Shown: piece after piece, positions 8,950 to 21,398 of the stretch | Layout: the number at the start of each line of letters is the position of its first letter | Numbering within the stretch: position 1 is the first letter of the stretch | NCBI RefSeq assembly: GCF_030296615.1 | Contig: NZ_AP027732.1 | Coordinates: 1,612,001-1,676,000, forward strand | DNA from: Frondihabitans sucicola | Lineage (GTDB): Bacteria; Actinomycetota; Actinomycetes; Actinomycetales; Microbacteriaceae | Length of the DNA stretch: 64,000 bases | Direction: 5' to 3' | Notes under the pieces: model-generated | Seen by the model: only the letters and a program-made list of their open reading frames with translations | What the model was told of the DNA's origin: nothing | The model's database searches: none | Program-made: the position numbers and the translations under genes

Positions 8950-10206
8950 GTGAAAATCCGCAGACTGTTGCCTGTTGTCGCCATGGCCCTCGCGGCCTCC
9001 GCCGTTCTGGTGAGCTGTTCGTCCTCGACCACGTCGAGTGCCACCACCGGAACCCTGAATTTCGTCAACGACAAGTCATGGGACTTCAAGTCGTTCTCGA
9101 AGGTCTCCCAGAAAGACATCAAGGTCAGCCTCAACTCGTCGACCTACGCCGATCAGCCGGCCTTCCAGGCCTTCGTCAAGCAGTCCTTCCGGACCAACAA
9201 GAGCCCGGGCCTCTTCACCTGGCACACCGGCGACCAGCTCGATCAACTGGTGAAGCAGAACCTCGTCGCCGATACGTCGAGCATCTGGAAGAAGGCCGTC
9301 GCCAACGGACAGATCGCGAAGAGCGTCGAGGATCTCTACACGGTGAAGGGCAAGCAGTACTGCACGCCGATCAGCGTCGACGACTGGGTCATGTACTACG
9401 ACAAGAAGACCTTCGCCAAGTACGGCCTCACGGCGCCGACCACCTGGACCGAGATGATGTCCGACGCGGCCGTCCTCAAGAAGAACGGAATCGCACCCTT
9501 CTGGAGCTCCGGTGGCGACCCCTGGGCGTTCGTGTGGTTCCAGATCCTGCTCGCCGGCACCGACCTCCAACTGTACAAAGACCTCTCGACGGGCAAGGCC
9601 TCCTACACCGACCCGAAGGTGGTCGCGGTCATGAACGTGTGGCTCGACATGGAGAAGAAGGGCTACTTCAGCGACCCGGGTTCCAAGACGGCTCCCGAGA
9701 CGCAGATGAAGGACGGCAAGCTCGCCATGATCCCGTTCGGCACCTGGTACGCGTCGACCATCGACCAGGTCGGCCTCAAGCCGGGCAGCGACTGGGGAGT
9801 GTTCACCATCCCTGCCATCAACCCGAGCCAGGGCAAGACGCCGGTCGCCATCGAGACCGCGCCCGCGTGCGTCGCTCAGAACTCGTCGCAGAAGGCGCTC
9901 GGTCTCAAGTACTCGGCGTGGTGGATGACCTCCGAGGCGCAGACGGCGTGGTCCAAGCAGCAGAACAACCTGCCCTACAACCCGAAGGCGACCGCGGCCA
10001 CGCAGACGTTCGTCGACGCGGGGAAAGAGCTGGCGACGCCCGGCAAGTACGAGACGTACCTCCGCTACTACGAGGCGACGCCACAGGTGATCCTGACCGA
10101 AGCCCTCGACGAGTTCACCGGCTTCATGACCAACCCCGGTGATCCGACGAAGTACCTCGAGGGCATCCAGAAGGTGGCCGACACCTACTGGAAGAGCAAC
10201 AAGTAG
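8950..10206 (+). CDS. Sugar ABC transporter substrate-binding lipoprotein
   Basis: The 418-residue protein starts at GTG 8950 behind AAAGGAG. A positively charged N-terminus and hydrophobic stretch end in LVSC, a lipobox, so it is probably anchored outside the membrane. The rest resembles family 1 extracellular binding proteins, which load oligosaccharides onto MalF/MalG-type permeases. The two permease genes follow directly, and no ATPase gene is present. Operator 4 and context suggest mannosides or manno-oligosaccharides as ligand; this is inferred. Confidence 0.88.
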   Translation: MKIRRLLPVVAMALAASAVLVSCSSSTTSSATTGTLNFVNDKSWDFKSFSKVSQKDIKVSLNSSTYADQPAFQAFVKQSFRTNKSPGLFTWHTGDQLDQLVKQNLVADTSSIWKKAVANGQIAKSVEDLYTVKGKQYCTPISVDDWVMYYDKKTFAKYGLTAPTTWTEMMSDAAVLKKNGIAPFWSSGGDPWAFVWFQILLAGTDLQLYKDLSTGKASYTDPKVVAVMNVWLDMEKKGYFSDPGSKTAPETQMKDGKLAMIPFGTWYASTIDQVGLKPGSDWGVFTIPAINPSQGKTPVAIETAPACVAQNSSQKALGLKYSAWWMTSEAQTAWSKQQNNLPYNPKATAATQTFVDAGKELATPGKYETYLRYYEATPQVILTEALDEFTGFMTNPGDPTKYLEGIQKVADTYWKSNK

Positions 10207-10209
10207 CCG

Positions 10210-11124
10210 ATGACGACCACGACCTCGCACAAGGCGACCAGCTACCAGCGCTCCGCCTGGGCCTTCCTCGGCCCGGGCGCGGCGGTGGTGGTCCTGGTGC
10301 TCTACCTCCCCGTCCTTTACACCGTTTACCTCAGCTTCACGACCTACTCGGGTCTGGGCAGCCCCGTCTTCGCGGGCGTCGCGAACTACGTCGCCCTGGT
10401 GCAGGATCCCGTCTTCGTCACCTCGCTCGTGAACACGCTGATCTGGGTTGCCGGCTCGCTACTGATCCCGGTCGGCATCGGCCTGGTCGTCGCGTACCTG
10501 TCGTTCGGACTGAAGGGTGCGGCCTGGCTCCGCGTCCCCTTCCTCATCCCGTACGCGCTCTCCGGCGTCGCGGTCGGCATCGTCTTCGGCTTCGTCCTCC
10601 AGAACGGGGGAGCGCTGTCACAGGCGCTGGCCTTTCTGCACCTCCCGGGATCGGAGACGCGGTGGCTGCAGGAGGCGCCGCTGAACACGGTCGTCATGAT
10701 CCTGGCGGCCTCGTGGCAGGGGATCGGCGTCAACGCCCTGCTGTTCACGGTCGGGCTGCAGTCCATCCCCAAGGAGCCCCTCGAAGCGGCTCGCGTCGAC
10801 GGAGCGTCCGGTTGGCGGCTGTTCCGCTTCATGGTGTGGCCGCTGCTCCGACCGTCGACCACGATCGTCGTCGGCCTCTCCATCGTCAACAGCCTCAAGA
10901 CCTTCGACATCGTCCAGGCGATGACGCAGGGCGGCCCGAACCGGGTCTCCGAGACCCTGGGAGTCTCGATGTACCGCGACACCTTCTCGAACAGCGACTA
11001 CGGGCTCGGATCCGCCGTGGCCATCTTCCTCAGCATCATCACCGTCGCCGCCAGCGTCATCTACGTGCGTCGGCAACTGGCGATCGGCGACTCGTCGGGC
11101 GACACCGCGAGCAAGGACGCCTGA
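10210..11124 (+). CDS. Sugar ABC transporter permease, MalF type
   Basis: The 304-residue membrane protein has about six hydrophobic helices. The cytoplasmic coupling loop EAARVDGASGWRLFRFMVWP, which docks to the ATPase, lies in the C-terminal third. It starts three bases after the binding-protein stop and its stop overlaps the next permease start by one base. It forms the channel with the downstream permease. Confidence 0.9.
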   Translation: MTTTTSHKATSYQRSAWAFLGPGAAVVVLVLYLPVLYTVYLSFTTYSGLGSPVFAGVANYVALVQDPVFVTSLVNTLIWVAGSLLIPVGIGLVVAYLSFGLKGAAWLRVPFLIPYALSGVAVGIVFGFVLQNGGALSQALAFLHLPGSETRWLQEAPLNTVVMILAASWQGIGVNALLFTVGLQSIPKEPLEAARVDGASGWRLFRFMVWPLLRPSTTIVVGLSIVNSLKTFDIVQAMTQGGPNRVSETLGVSMYRDTFSNSDYGLGSAVAIFLSIITVAASVIYVRRQLAIGDSSGDTASKDA

Positions 11125-11945
11125 TGGTCTCGAAGGTGCTCCGCTACGGGATCCTGGGGATCATGGGGCTGATCTGGCTCCTCCCCATCTATCTCCTTCT
11201 CGCCAACGCCGGGAAGTCGACCGCCGACTACTCCGGCGACGCCCTCTGGACGCCCGGATCGGTCACGGGCCTGGTGGACAACGTCGTCGCGGTGTTCCAG
11301 ACGACGGACGTCCCTTCCGGTCTCGGGATCACGTTCGTCTACGCGATCGTCGCTCCGATCATCGCCGTCGCCCTGGGTGCCGGAATCGCCTTCGCGGTGA
11401 TCGTGCTGAAGGTCAAACACGGCTTCTTCTGGTTCTTCGTGATCTTCTGCGGGACCGTCTTCCCGCTCCAGATGATGCTCATCCCCTGGTTCTCCGTCTA
11501 CGCGAAGATCGGCCTGTTCGACACCGTGCCCGGCATGATCATCATCTACTCGGTCGTCGCGCTGCCCTTCTCGGCCTTCGTGATGCGGAACTTCTTCGCC
11601 GGCATCGCACCGAGCGTGTTCGAGGCGGCCGTCGTCGACGGGGCGGGCACCTGGCGGATCTTCACGCGGATCTTCCTGCCGATGTCGACGAGCGCGCTGG
11701 TGGTCGTGTTCATCCTCCAGGCGACCTGGGTCTGGAACGACTTCCTGATCTCGCTGATCCTGACCCAGAGCCCGTCGACCAGACCGGTCATGCCCCTGCT
11801 GAACGCGCTGCAGTCGGTCGAGGGAGGCGGGCCGGGCTACACGGTCATCCTCACCGCGGCGCTCGTCGTCTCGATCCCGACGGCTCTGCTGTTCGGCTTC
11901 ACGCAGAGGTTCTTCCAGCGCGGATTGTCACTCGGTCAGTACTGA
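11124..11945 (+). CDS. Sugar ABC transporter permease, MalG type
   Basis: The 273-residue protein has multiple membrane helices, and its coupling loop reads EAAVVDGAGTWRIFTRIFLP. The ATG shares an A with the upstream TGA (TGATG), so translation is coupled. It is the last gene of the operon and is followed by a strong terminator. As the operon encodes no nucleotide-binding subunit, a shared MsiK-like ATPase encoded elsewhere is expected. Confidence 0.9.
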   Translation: MVSKVLRYGILGIMGLIWLLPIYLLLANAGKSTADYSGDALWTPGSVTGLVDNVVAVFQTTDVPSGLGITFVYAIVAPIIAVALGAGIAFAVIVLKVKHGFFWFFVIFCGTVFPLQMMLIPWFSVYAKIGLFDTVPGMIIIYSVVALPFSAFVMRNFFAGIAPSVFEAAVVDGAGTWRIFTRIFLPMSTSALVVVFILQATWVWNDFLISLILTQSPSTRPVMPLLNALQSVEGGGPGYTVILTAALVVSIPTALLFGFTQRFFQRGLSLGQY

Positions 11946-11966
11946 TTCGCAGCGCCGATTCGCGAC

Positions 11967-12001
11967 ACGCCGTGCTCCCGAAATGGGGGCACGGCGTTTT
12001 T
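11967..12001 (+). terminator. Rho-independent terminator of the sugar ABC operon
   Basis: ACGCCGTGC and GCACGGCGT form a perfect 9-bp stem, extended by CCC/GGG pairs around a short loop, and are followed by TTTTT. It is the clearest intrinsic terminator in the window. Confidence 0.88.
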
Positions 12002-12097
12002 ATCCACAGCACGAGTGTCGGGGGTGTGGAGGATGCTGTGCAGACAGGCGATTTTCCGGGGATAACCCTCCCCGGGAGAGCGAAAACCTGTGGATAA
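12000..12097. promoter_or_regulatory. Two perfect DnaA boxes upstream of nrdHIEF
   Basis: TTATCCACA at 12000-12008 and its complement TGTGGATAA at 12089-12097 both match the DnaA-box consensus exactly. A weaker match (CGGGGATAA, 7 of 9) lies at 12057-12065 between them. They sit 120-180 bases before the NrdR-like sites. No dnaA, dnaN or dense box cluster is present, so this is more likely DnaA control of nrd than an origin. Confidence 0.65.
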
Positions 12098-12125
12098 TCC
12101 GGCTCTCGTAATTACACGGCTGTAA

Positions 12126-12173
12126 CACTGCATCTAGTTGTGCCTTCCAATGTCGGCCCCTAGATGTAGTATC
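12126..12173. promoter_or_regulatory. Pair of NrdR-box-like sites
   Basis: CACTGCATCTAGTTGT at 12126-12141 and CCCTAGATGTAGTATC at 12158-12173 share the core ACTRCATCTAG in opposite orientation. Their centres are about 30 bases apart, roughly three helical turns, the arrangement typical of NrdR sites before ribonucleotide reductase genes. The second overlaps a possible -10 (TAGTAT). NrdR binding is inferred from the recalled consensus. Confidence 0.6.
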
Positions 12174-12316
12174 GATCCACACCAACAAGCACTACTGTTC
12201 GAGAGCGTCGGCGGCGGATTCCAGGGGAATCTGACACCCCACCCGAGCGTTGTTCCTATTAGTCGAAATCGCCGCAACTCGTGTGCTTCGAGCCGGTCAC
12301 TACAAGGGGAAAACCA

Positions 12317-12550
12317 ATGGCAATCACCGTCTACACCAAGCCGTCCTGCGTCCAGTGCACGGCCACGTACCGTGCGCTCGACAACAAGGGCATCGAGTAC
12401 GAAGTCTTCGACGTCTCGGTCGACGAGAAGGCCCTCGAGACCGTCAAGGCCCTCGGTTACCTGCAGGCGCCGGTCGTCGTGACCGACGAAGACCACTGGA
12501 GCGGCTTCCGCCCCGACAAGATCGCCGGCCTGGCCGCCGCCATCGCGTAG
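12317..12550 (+). CDS. nrdH: Glutaredoxin-like protein NrdH
   Basis: The 77-residue protein is a small thioredoxin-fold electron donor for class Ib ribonucleotide reductase. CVQC at residues 11-14 is the redox-active CxxC, and the C-terminal WSGFRPDKI motif is characteristic of NrdH. The ATG at 12317 has an AGGGG ribosome site and gives the standard length. First gene of nrdHIEF. Confidence 0.95.
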   Translation: MAITVYTKPSCVQCTATYRALDNKGIEYEVFDVSVDEKALETVKALGYLQAPVVVTDEDHWSGFRPDKIAGLAAAIA

Positions 12551-12572
12551 GCGAGACTCGGGAGGGTCCGTC

Positions 12573-12989
12573 GTGACACACCTGATCTACTTCTCGAGCG
12601 TGTCGGGCAACACCGCACGTTTCGTCGAGAAGCTGGGTGTCCCGGCCGAACGCATTCCTCTCTTCCCGAGCGACGAACCGCTCCACGCCCGTGACCCCTT
12701 CGTCCTCGTCCTGCCGACCTACGGCGGTGGCGAGGGCCGAGGCGCCGTCCCGAAGCAGGTGATCCGGTTCCTCAACGACGAGGGCAACCGATCCCTCATC
12801 CGCGGCGTGATCGCCACGGGCAACACCAACTTCGGAGAGGGCTACTGCCTCGCCGGCGACATCGTCGCCGACAAGTGCCGAGTGCCCCTGCTCTACCGTG
12901 TCGAGGTCTTCGGCACGCCAGACGATGTTTCAGCAGTACAAGACGGATTGGACCAATTTTGGACGCAGCAGTCGACGACCTCGAGGTAA
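12573..12989 (+). CDS. nrdI: Flavodoxin-like protein NrdI
   Basis: The 138-residue flavoprotein supplies oxidant for assembling the dimanganese-tyrosyl cofactor of Nrd[18 protein letters not shown] at the N-terminus is the FMN phosphate-binding loop, followed by PTYGGG and ATGNTNFG, both typical of NrdI. It starts at GTG 12573, 22 bases after nrdH. Confidence 0.94.
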   Translation: MTHLIYFSSVSGNTARFVEKLGVPAERIPLFPSDEPLHARDPFVLVLPTYGGGEGRGAVPKQVIRFLNDEGNRSLIRGVIATGNTNFGEGYCLAGDIVADKCRVPLLYRVEVFGTPDDVSAVQDGLDQFWTQQSTTSR

Positions 12990-13027
12990 TCGCAGGTCCC
13001 GCAGGGCTTTCTGGAACATCCCAAGGC

Positions 13028-16232
<3,205 letters not shown>

Positions 16233-16669
16233 CGCGTCAACGGCCTCAGCCGTCACCCTTCTCGAGAGCGGCGTATCGGCTCGCTTTCGATGAGGCGCAA
16301 CCGAGATGGGCACCTCGCTTCCCGTTCCAGGGGAATGGCGCAGGTCGGGCTCCGGCACAGGCTGACACAGGCGCAGGCGGCGAACAGCAGGCGACAAGCG
16401 CCGACCCCCGAGAGACCGGACCGTGACGTAGAGCGTCGCCGGTGTCCGGCTCGGGCGTCTACGATTGGGGGAGGCGCTTTCACCCACCGCCGAGCGAACC
16501 GAGGCGTCACGTCTCGCTCGCGCACAACGACCCCTGAGAGAGTCCAAGGATTTGGGATCAGGGGATAGATACCGCATCACCTAGCAGAGAAGGGCGTCGA
16601 CCTCCGGGTCGGCGCCCTTCTTGCGTGCTCGCGCGGGTCACGCGTCCGTGCCCGAGAGCTGCGCGGGAA
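16233..16669. other. Non-coding gap with terminator at 16588-16621
   Basis: No convincing gene or tRNA is seen in these 437 bases. A long hairpin, AGAAGGGCGTCGACC (16588-16602) against GGTCGGCGCCCTTCT (16607-16621), lies near the end and probably terminates transcription from nrdF or from both sides. Short open frames on the minus strand have arginine- and cysteine-rich compositions typical of antisense reading. Confidence 0.6.
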
Positions 16670-18063
16670 TCAGCCCGCGAGGCGCGGCCGAACCAGGGCC
16701 CAGCGTCCGAAGACGCCTGCCAGAGCGACCGCCGCGGCTGCCGCGACGAGCAGGAGCGACGCACCTCGGAGCTCGGCCGTCATGACCAGCGCGAAGGCGG
16801 CGGCGAGCTCGTCGGGCAGACGCAGCAGGGCCCGGGATCCTGCCGCTGCGGCCAGCCCGCCGAGGGCCGCGGTGCCCACCCACAGGAGCGCGAGCGCGGA
16901 GGAGGCGGCGATGATCCTGCGCACCGTTCGGAGGCCGCCCGACGCGACGGCGGCGCCGACGGCCACCGCCGGAGCCCAGTGGGCGACCAGCAGCCCGAGC
17001 GGGCTCGGCGAGACGTCGGTGATCGGCGCGACGAAGCCTCTCAGCCAGGGCCCGAGGACGACCGCCGCGATGCCGATCGCCAGCACGACGGGGGAGGCGG
17101 AGGTGCGCGTGAGCAGGAGGAAGACGGTGGCGCCGACCGCGATCGAGAGCAGGATCCACGCCACCACGATCAGCAGGTAGGCGGTCGAGTCGTCGATCAG
17201 CCGCACGACTCCGCCGGGGTGGGCGAGCCCTGCCGACACCCGCGTGCCCGTCTGCGCGAGCGCGGCCACCTGACCGGCGAGGAGACCTGCGCCGATCGGC
17301 AGCGCTGCGCCAGGGTGACCCCGTCGCGCCAGAACCCGCGCGGCGAGACCGGCGACCGCCGATCCGACGATGATCGTCCCGGCCACGAGGTCGAGTTGGT
17401 ACTGGCTGAAGGGGAGCAGCACGAGGGGCATGTCGGCAGGATCGACCGTCGGCGTCGCCCACAGGTTCTGGAGCGTCAGGTGCGCGCCGTGGACCAGCCA
17501 GGGAAGGAGGCCGACGGCGGCCCCCGCGAGCCCGACGAGCATCAGCGCGACGAACGATGGAGGGTGAGGCCGTCGGCCTGTCGCCGCGGCCGGGGTGCCT
17601 CGACGAGCGTCTCGACGGCCCAGTCGGGGCGGCCGGATCGCGTCGCGGCGGGCCTGTCCCCGAAGGCCAGCACGACCAGGGTCGAGACCGCGGCGACCGC
17701 GCACGCGCCGCCCACGGCCAGGACTCGCGACCACAGGACCCAGGTGTCCATCAACCCTTGGGTCGTCGCGGCCGGGGTGACGGACACGCCGCCGCAGGTG
17801 ACACGGGGTGGCCAGAAGGTGCTGCCGAGAGGCGGTTGCAGCCTGTAGCCCGCACAGAACTCGGCGGGGTCGAAGGTGCCGAAGGTGGTGGTCAGGTAAC
17901 CGACCCGGAGGAACCAGACCGCGAGGACCACGAGGGCGGCGACGATGACGAGCGCGCCGGTGACGAGGACGGCTCCGGCGACGACGGCGATCGGGCGACG
18001 GCGGGTGGGGTTCAGCACCCGATCGACCCTACGGGCGGTCGAGTCGCGCCCGCGTCCCTCCAC
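16670..18063 (-). CDS. Polytopic membrane protein of unknown function, frameshifted
   Basis: Two adjoining reading frames join near 17555 with one lost base to give about 464 residues. The N-terminal part has a helix around residues 25-50, an extracytoplasmic loop with Cys residues (EFCAGYRL, VTCGGV) and a second helix. The C-terminal 330 residues hold about eight further hydrophobic segments. I recognise no family signature. It may be two separate genes, but the second half has no clear start. Neighbours give no functional hint. Confidence 0.55.
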
Positions 18064-18113
18064 CAGATGACGGCTTCGACTCGAGGATGACCCGCACCGG
18101 CACCCAGCGGCGT

Positions 18114-18425
18114 CTACTGGCCGTCGACGATGGCGCGCAGCGCCGCGAGGTGATGTTCGAGCGCGACCCGCCCCTCCGCTGTGATCGACACCCAGGTGCG
18201 GGGGCGCTTTCCGACGTAGCCCTTGCGCACTCCGACGTAGCCGACGGACTCCAGGTGCCCGATCTGCTTGCTGAGCGCGGAGTCGCTGATCTCGATGCTG
18301 TCGCGCAGGGTGCGGAAGTCGAGCTCGTCGACGCGGCTCAGGGCCGCCGCGATGCTGAGGCGGATGGGAGCGGTCAGCTGGTCGTCGATCCGGTGGCGCG
18401 GGTGGAGCTGCTCGCCGGTCGTCAT
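18114..18425 (-). CDS. Winged-helix transcriptional regulator (MarR/ArsR-like)
   Basis: The 103-residue protein is a single winged-helix domain. LTAPIRLSIAAAL starts helix 1, DSALSKQIGHLESVGYV is the recognition helix region, and KRPRTWVSITAEG is the wing. It resembles the small winged-helix regulators found beside membrane proteins in actinobacteria. Its ATG overlaps the stop of the membrane-protein gene by ATGA, so the pair is co-translated. The repeats at 18920-18952 before the pair may be its binding site. Confidence 0.78.
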   Translation of the reverse strand: MTTGEQLHPRHRIDDQLTAPIRLSIAAALSRVDELDFRTLRDSIEISDSALSKQIGHLESVGYVGVRKGYVGKRPRTWVSITAEGRVALEHHLAALRAIVDGQ

Positions 18426-18868
18426 CGGCGGGCCCTGGTCGAACCCAGGATCGCGATCGGGAGCGCCGTCGCTACCGCCAGGGGGACCCAGAGAGCCGCC
18501 GAGCGCTCTTCGACCAGGAACGACAGCGCCAGGGCGACGGCGAAGACGCCGCAGGAGAGCGCGAGCCCCTTCTGGTAGCGCTGCAGCCACCCCGTCGGGG
18601 TCGCGCGGCGCCCCACGTTGTACGCCGTGACGCTCGCCAGGATGCCGACCGCGTAGCCGCCGCTGATCAGCAGGCCCTGCAGAGGGGTCGCCGTCGGGAA
18701 GAGATAGATCGAGGCCAGGAGGAAGGCACCCAGGAGAAGCCCGATGAACGCGCTCATGGCGGGCCCGAGTAGCGCACGACGGCTGATGTCGTCGCCCCGT
18801 TCGCGGGCGGCGTCGGCCACTGTCAGGAGATCGCGGGCGGCGTCGGGAGTCAGATCTGCGTCGGTCAT
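18422..18868 (-). CDS. Four-helix membrane protein paired with winged-helix regulator
   Basis: The 148-residue protein has a soluble N-terminus of about 35 residues, then hydrophobic helices near residues 38-58, 64-82, 103-120 and 126-143. No enzymatic motif is visible. Gene pairs of a small membrane protein and a winged-helix regulator are common in actinobacteria and often respond to envelope or drug stress. The function here is unknown. Confidence 0.6.
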   Translation of the reverse strand: MTDADLTPDAARDLLTVADAARERGDDISRRALLGPAMSAFIGLLLGAFLLASIYLFPTATPLQGLLISGGYAVGILASVTAYNVGRRATPTGWLQRYQKGLALSCGVFAVALALSFLVEERSAALWVPLAVATALPIAILGSTRARR

Positions 18869-18919
18869 GGTGGTCGCCTTTCACATCGTCGTCGTGTTCG
18901 TCCTTCCACTCTCTCATTA

Positions 18920-18952
18920 ACTTTCCACTTCGGCAACTACTTTCCAAAGTGG
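18920..18952. promoter_or_regulatory. Candidate operator for the membrane protein/regulator pair
   Basis: ACTTTCCA occurs twice as a direct repeat (18920-18927 and 18939-18946), 19 bases apart. CCACTT (18925-18930) and AAGTGG (18947-18952) also form an inverted pair. They lie 50-85 bases upstream of the minus-strand gene pair. Confidence 0.45.
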
Positions 18953-18972
18953 CGCGGGACGCGATCCGTCTT

Positions 18973-19698
18973 CTAGTCGAGATCCTCCTGCGCGACGAAG
19001 TTGACGGACCGGATGCCGCGCGCCTCCGAGACGGTGGTGACCAGGTCGGCCGGGTCGCCGGATCCTGCGACATCGAGGGTGACGTGCACGACGTTCTTGC
19101 TGCCGTCGTCGTCCTGCGGCTCACCGACGCTGAGCCGGCTCACCGTCCAGTGAGCCTCGGTCACGAGGGACAGGACCTCCCGCAGAGCCCCCTTGCCGTC
19201 TTTGTAGGCGAGCTCGAGTTGAACGGCGGTCTCCGGGGATCCTGCTATGCGATGCGTCACGAGCGAGTAGCCGTAGGTCACGATGAAGTGCAGGGCCGTG
19301 ACGACCACGGCGAGGAGCCACAGTCCCGTGCCGGCCGCCATGCCGATCGCGGCGGTCTCCCACACGGCCGCCGCCGTCGTGAGGCCGCGGACGGCCCCGC
19401 GGCGCGTCAGGATCAGCCCCGCCCCGAGAAACCCCACTCCGGAGACGATCTGGGCCGCGACACGCGACGGGTCGAGCACGATGTGCCCTGCCACGAGCAC
19501 GTCGGTGAAGCCGTACTTGCTGACCAGGATCAGGAGAGCGGACGTGGTGCCGACGATCGCCTGCGTTCGCAGCCCCGCCGCCTTGTGGCGCAGCTGACGC
19601 TCCAGCCCGATGAGCGACGCCAGCGCGAACGCCAGCAGGAGTTCGCCGACCTGCAGGATCCCCTGCCCCGAGAGGGAGGCGAGAGTCGGGTCGGTCAT
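18973..19698 (-). CDS. MgtC/SapB-family membrane protein
   Basis: The 241-residue protein has the MgtC layout. An N-terminal membrane domain contains ASLIGLERQLRHKAAGLRT and VSGVGFLGAGLI, the two family signatures, and an ACT-like cytoplasmic domain follows. MgtC proteins in other bacteria are linked to growth at low magnesium and acid tolerance. An ATG at 19698 is used; a TTG three codons earlier is possible. Confidence 0.87.
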   Translation of the reverse strand: MTDPTLASLSGQGILQVGELLLAFALASLIGLERQLRHKAAGLRTQAIVGTTSALLILVSKYGFTDVLVAGHIVLDPSRVAAQIVSGVGFLGAGLILTRRGAVRGLTTAAAVWETAAIGMAAGTGLWLLAVVVTALHFIVTYGYSLVTHRIAGSPETAVQLELAYKDGKGALREVLSLVTEAHWTVSRLSVGEPQDDDGSKNVVHVTLDVAGSGDPADLVTTVSEARGIRSVNFVAQEDLD

Positions 19699-19735
19699 GG
19701 GAGACAACGGTAGTCCGATGCGTTCCGGGGCGTCG

Positions 19736-21216
19736 TCAGTGCGAGGTCACGACCGGGGTGGGTGCCGTGGGATCGTCGGAGAGGAGTGCCTTGATCCGGT
19801 CGGTGGACCGCTGCGCGAGGCCGGAGTTGGCCAGGAAGGCCAGCCCGAAGATGACCGCCGCGAAGCCGATGACGACGAACCAGAGGGCGTGCGTCGCGGC
19901 GACGAACCCCGCTCCGGCACTGGCGGCGCCGCTCGCGCCGGTGATGGTGCCGGCGAGGGCGACCCCCAGCGAGACGCCCGTCTGACGCGACGTCGACGCC
20001 ACCCCGGCCGCCGCACCCGAGCGGTTCCGCGGCATCCCCGACACGGCCGTGTTGGTCAGCGGTGGGTTGATGAGCCCGAGACCCGCGCCGAGAATGAGGT
20101 ACGTGATCACGAGGTACCAGGTCGGCGTGGTCGCCCCGATGAAGAGCAGCAGGATCGCGCCCACCCCGAGAGCGGAGGCGCCGAGGGCGAGCGGCCGTCT
20201 CGTCCCCGTCGACGAGACGAGACGACCGGCGATCGGGGCGGCCACGAGTTGCGCGAGACCCAGCGGGAGCGTGTGCAGGCCCGCGACGAACGGCGAGAAG
20301 CCGCGCACCTCCTGGAGGTAGAGCGCCGTCACGAAGATGAAGGCGCCCTGCGACGCGAAGGCGAAGACCGCCGTGGCGATCGCGGACGTGAACGGGATGC
20401 TCTTGAAGAAGCGGAAGTCGAGGAGGGGATCGTCCCGGGTCGCCTCGAAGCGCTGCAACCCGACGAGCGAGAGGGCTCCGACGACGAAGAGCCCGATCGT
20501 CAACGGGGACCCCCAGCCGAACCTCGGTCCTTCGATCAGCCCGGTGACGATCGAGGCGAGCAGCAGGATCACGAGGAGCTGGCCGACCGGGTCGACCTTC
20601 CGCACCGTGGACGACTTCGACTCGGGCACGAAGGCGAAGGTCAAGGCGATGGCCGCGAGCCCGATCGGGATGTTGATCCAGAAGATGGAGCGCCAGCCGA
20701 CCGAATCGGTCAGGGCGCCGCCGATGAGGGGCCCGAAGCCGGTGGAGATTCCGACGACGGCTCCCCACACGCCGACGGCCTTCGCTCGCTCCGCTCCGTT
20801 CGTGAACGTCGCCGAGATGATCGACAGCGCGACGGGGTTGAGCATGGAGCCGCCGATCGCCTGAAGCATCCGGCAGGCCACCAGGATCGGGATGCTGGGT
20901 GCGAGCGAGCACAGGAGCGACCCGACCACGAACACGACCAGGCCGACCTGGAAGATCCTGCGTCGGCCGAAGCGGTCGGCCGTCGAGCCCGACAGCATCA
21001 GGAAGCTCGCGATCACGAGCGTGTAGCCGTCGATCGTCCACTGCAGACCGGAGATCGTCGAGTGGAACTCCTCCCGATGGACGGGAGGGCGACGTTGACC
21101 ACCGTGGCGTCCATCGATGCGATGAACAGGCTCATGCAGCAGATCGCGAGGATGCCGTAGCGATGCGTGTAGCGGGACGGGAGGCTCGTGGGGGCAGACG
21201 ACACGGCTCCATTCAA
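19736..21216 (-). CDS. MFS drug exporter (DHA2/EmrB-QacA type), frameshifted
   Basis: Restoring one base near 21075 (in a GGGAGG run) gives about 493 residues. FIASMDATVVNVALPSI is the helix-1 signature of DHA2 exporters. The cytoplasmic loop motif STADRFGRRRIF follows helix 2, and the motif C region GFGPLIGGALTDSVGWR follows in helix 5, as expected for antiporters. Twelve to fourteen helices are visible. The start is uncertain between TTG 21216 and GTG 21204. It is divergent from a sugar transporter, with a perfect 18-bp palindrome between them. Confidence 0.82.
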
Positions 21217-21264
21217 CGCCTTCCGGGCCGCGAGAGGCGACGCGGGAATCGCTCGCGGCGGAGC

Positions 21265-21294
21265 TTGATTCCAACGTTGGAATCGGATTACTAT
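21265..21294 (+). promoter_or_regulatory. Promoter with embedded 18-bp palindrome
   Basis: TTGATT (21265-21270) and TACTAT (21289-21294) are 18 bases apart. The spacer holds GATTCCAACGTTGGAATC (21267-21284), a perfect palindrome. A repressor bound there would occlude the promoter; it could also govern the divergent MFS gene. The regulator is not identifiable. Confidence 0.6.
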
Positions 21295-21341
21295 CAGGAC
21301 ACCCGGGCCACGCCTGTCCCCCCAGATGGCCCGTTACAAGC

Positions 21342-21357
21342 AAGTGAGCGCTAACTT
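21342..21357. promoter_or_regulatory. LacI-type operator for the second sugar transporter
   Basis: AAGTGAGCGCTAACTT is palindromic except for one pair and has the AGCGCT core common in LacI-family operators of actinobacterial sugar genes. It lies 42 bases before the binding-protein start, downstream of the predicted promoter, in a roadblock position. Confidence 0.62.
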
Positions 21358-21398
21358 ACCGACCCGGTGAGTTGGTCCCGTCACGATGGAGTGATCAA

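Noticed and set aside
12000..12097. Chromosomal origin, because of the DnaA boxes
   Set aside because: Only two exact boxes, no dense cluster, no AT-rich unwinding element and no dnaA, dnaN or gyr genes nearby.
16233..16600. tRNA or small RNA gene after nrdF
   Set aside because: I could not build a cloverleaf or other conserved fold; only the terminator hairpin near 16600 is convincing.
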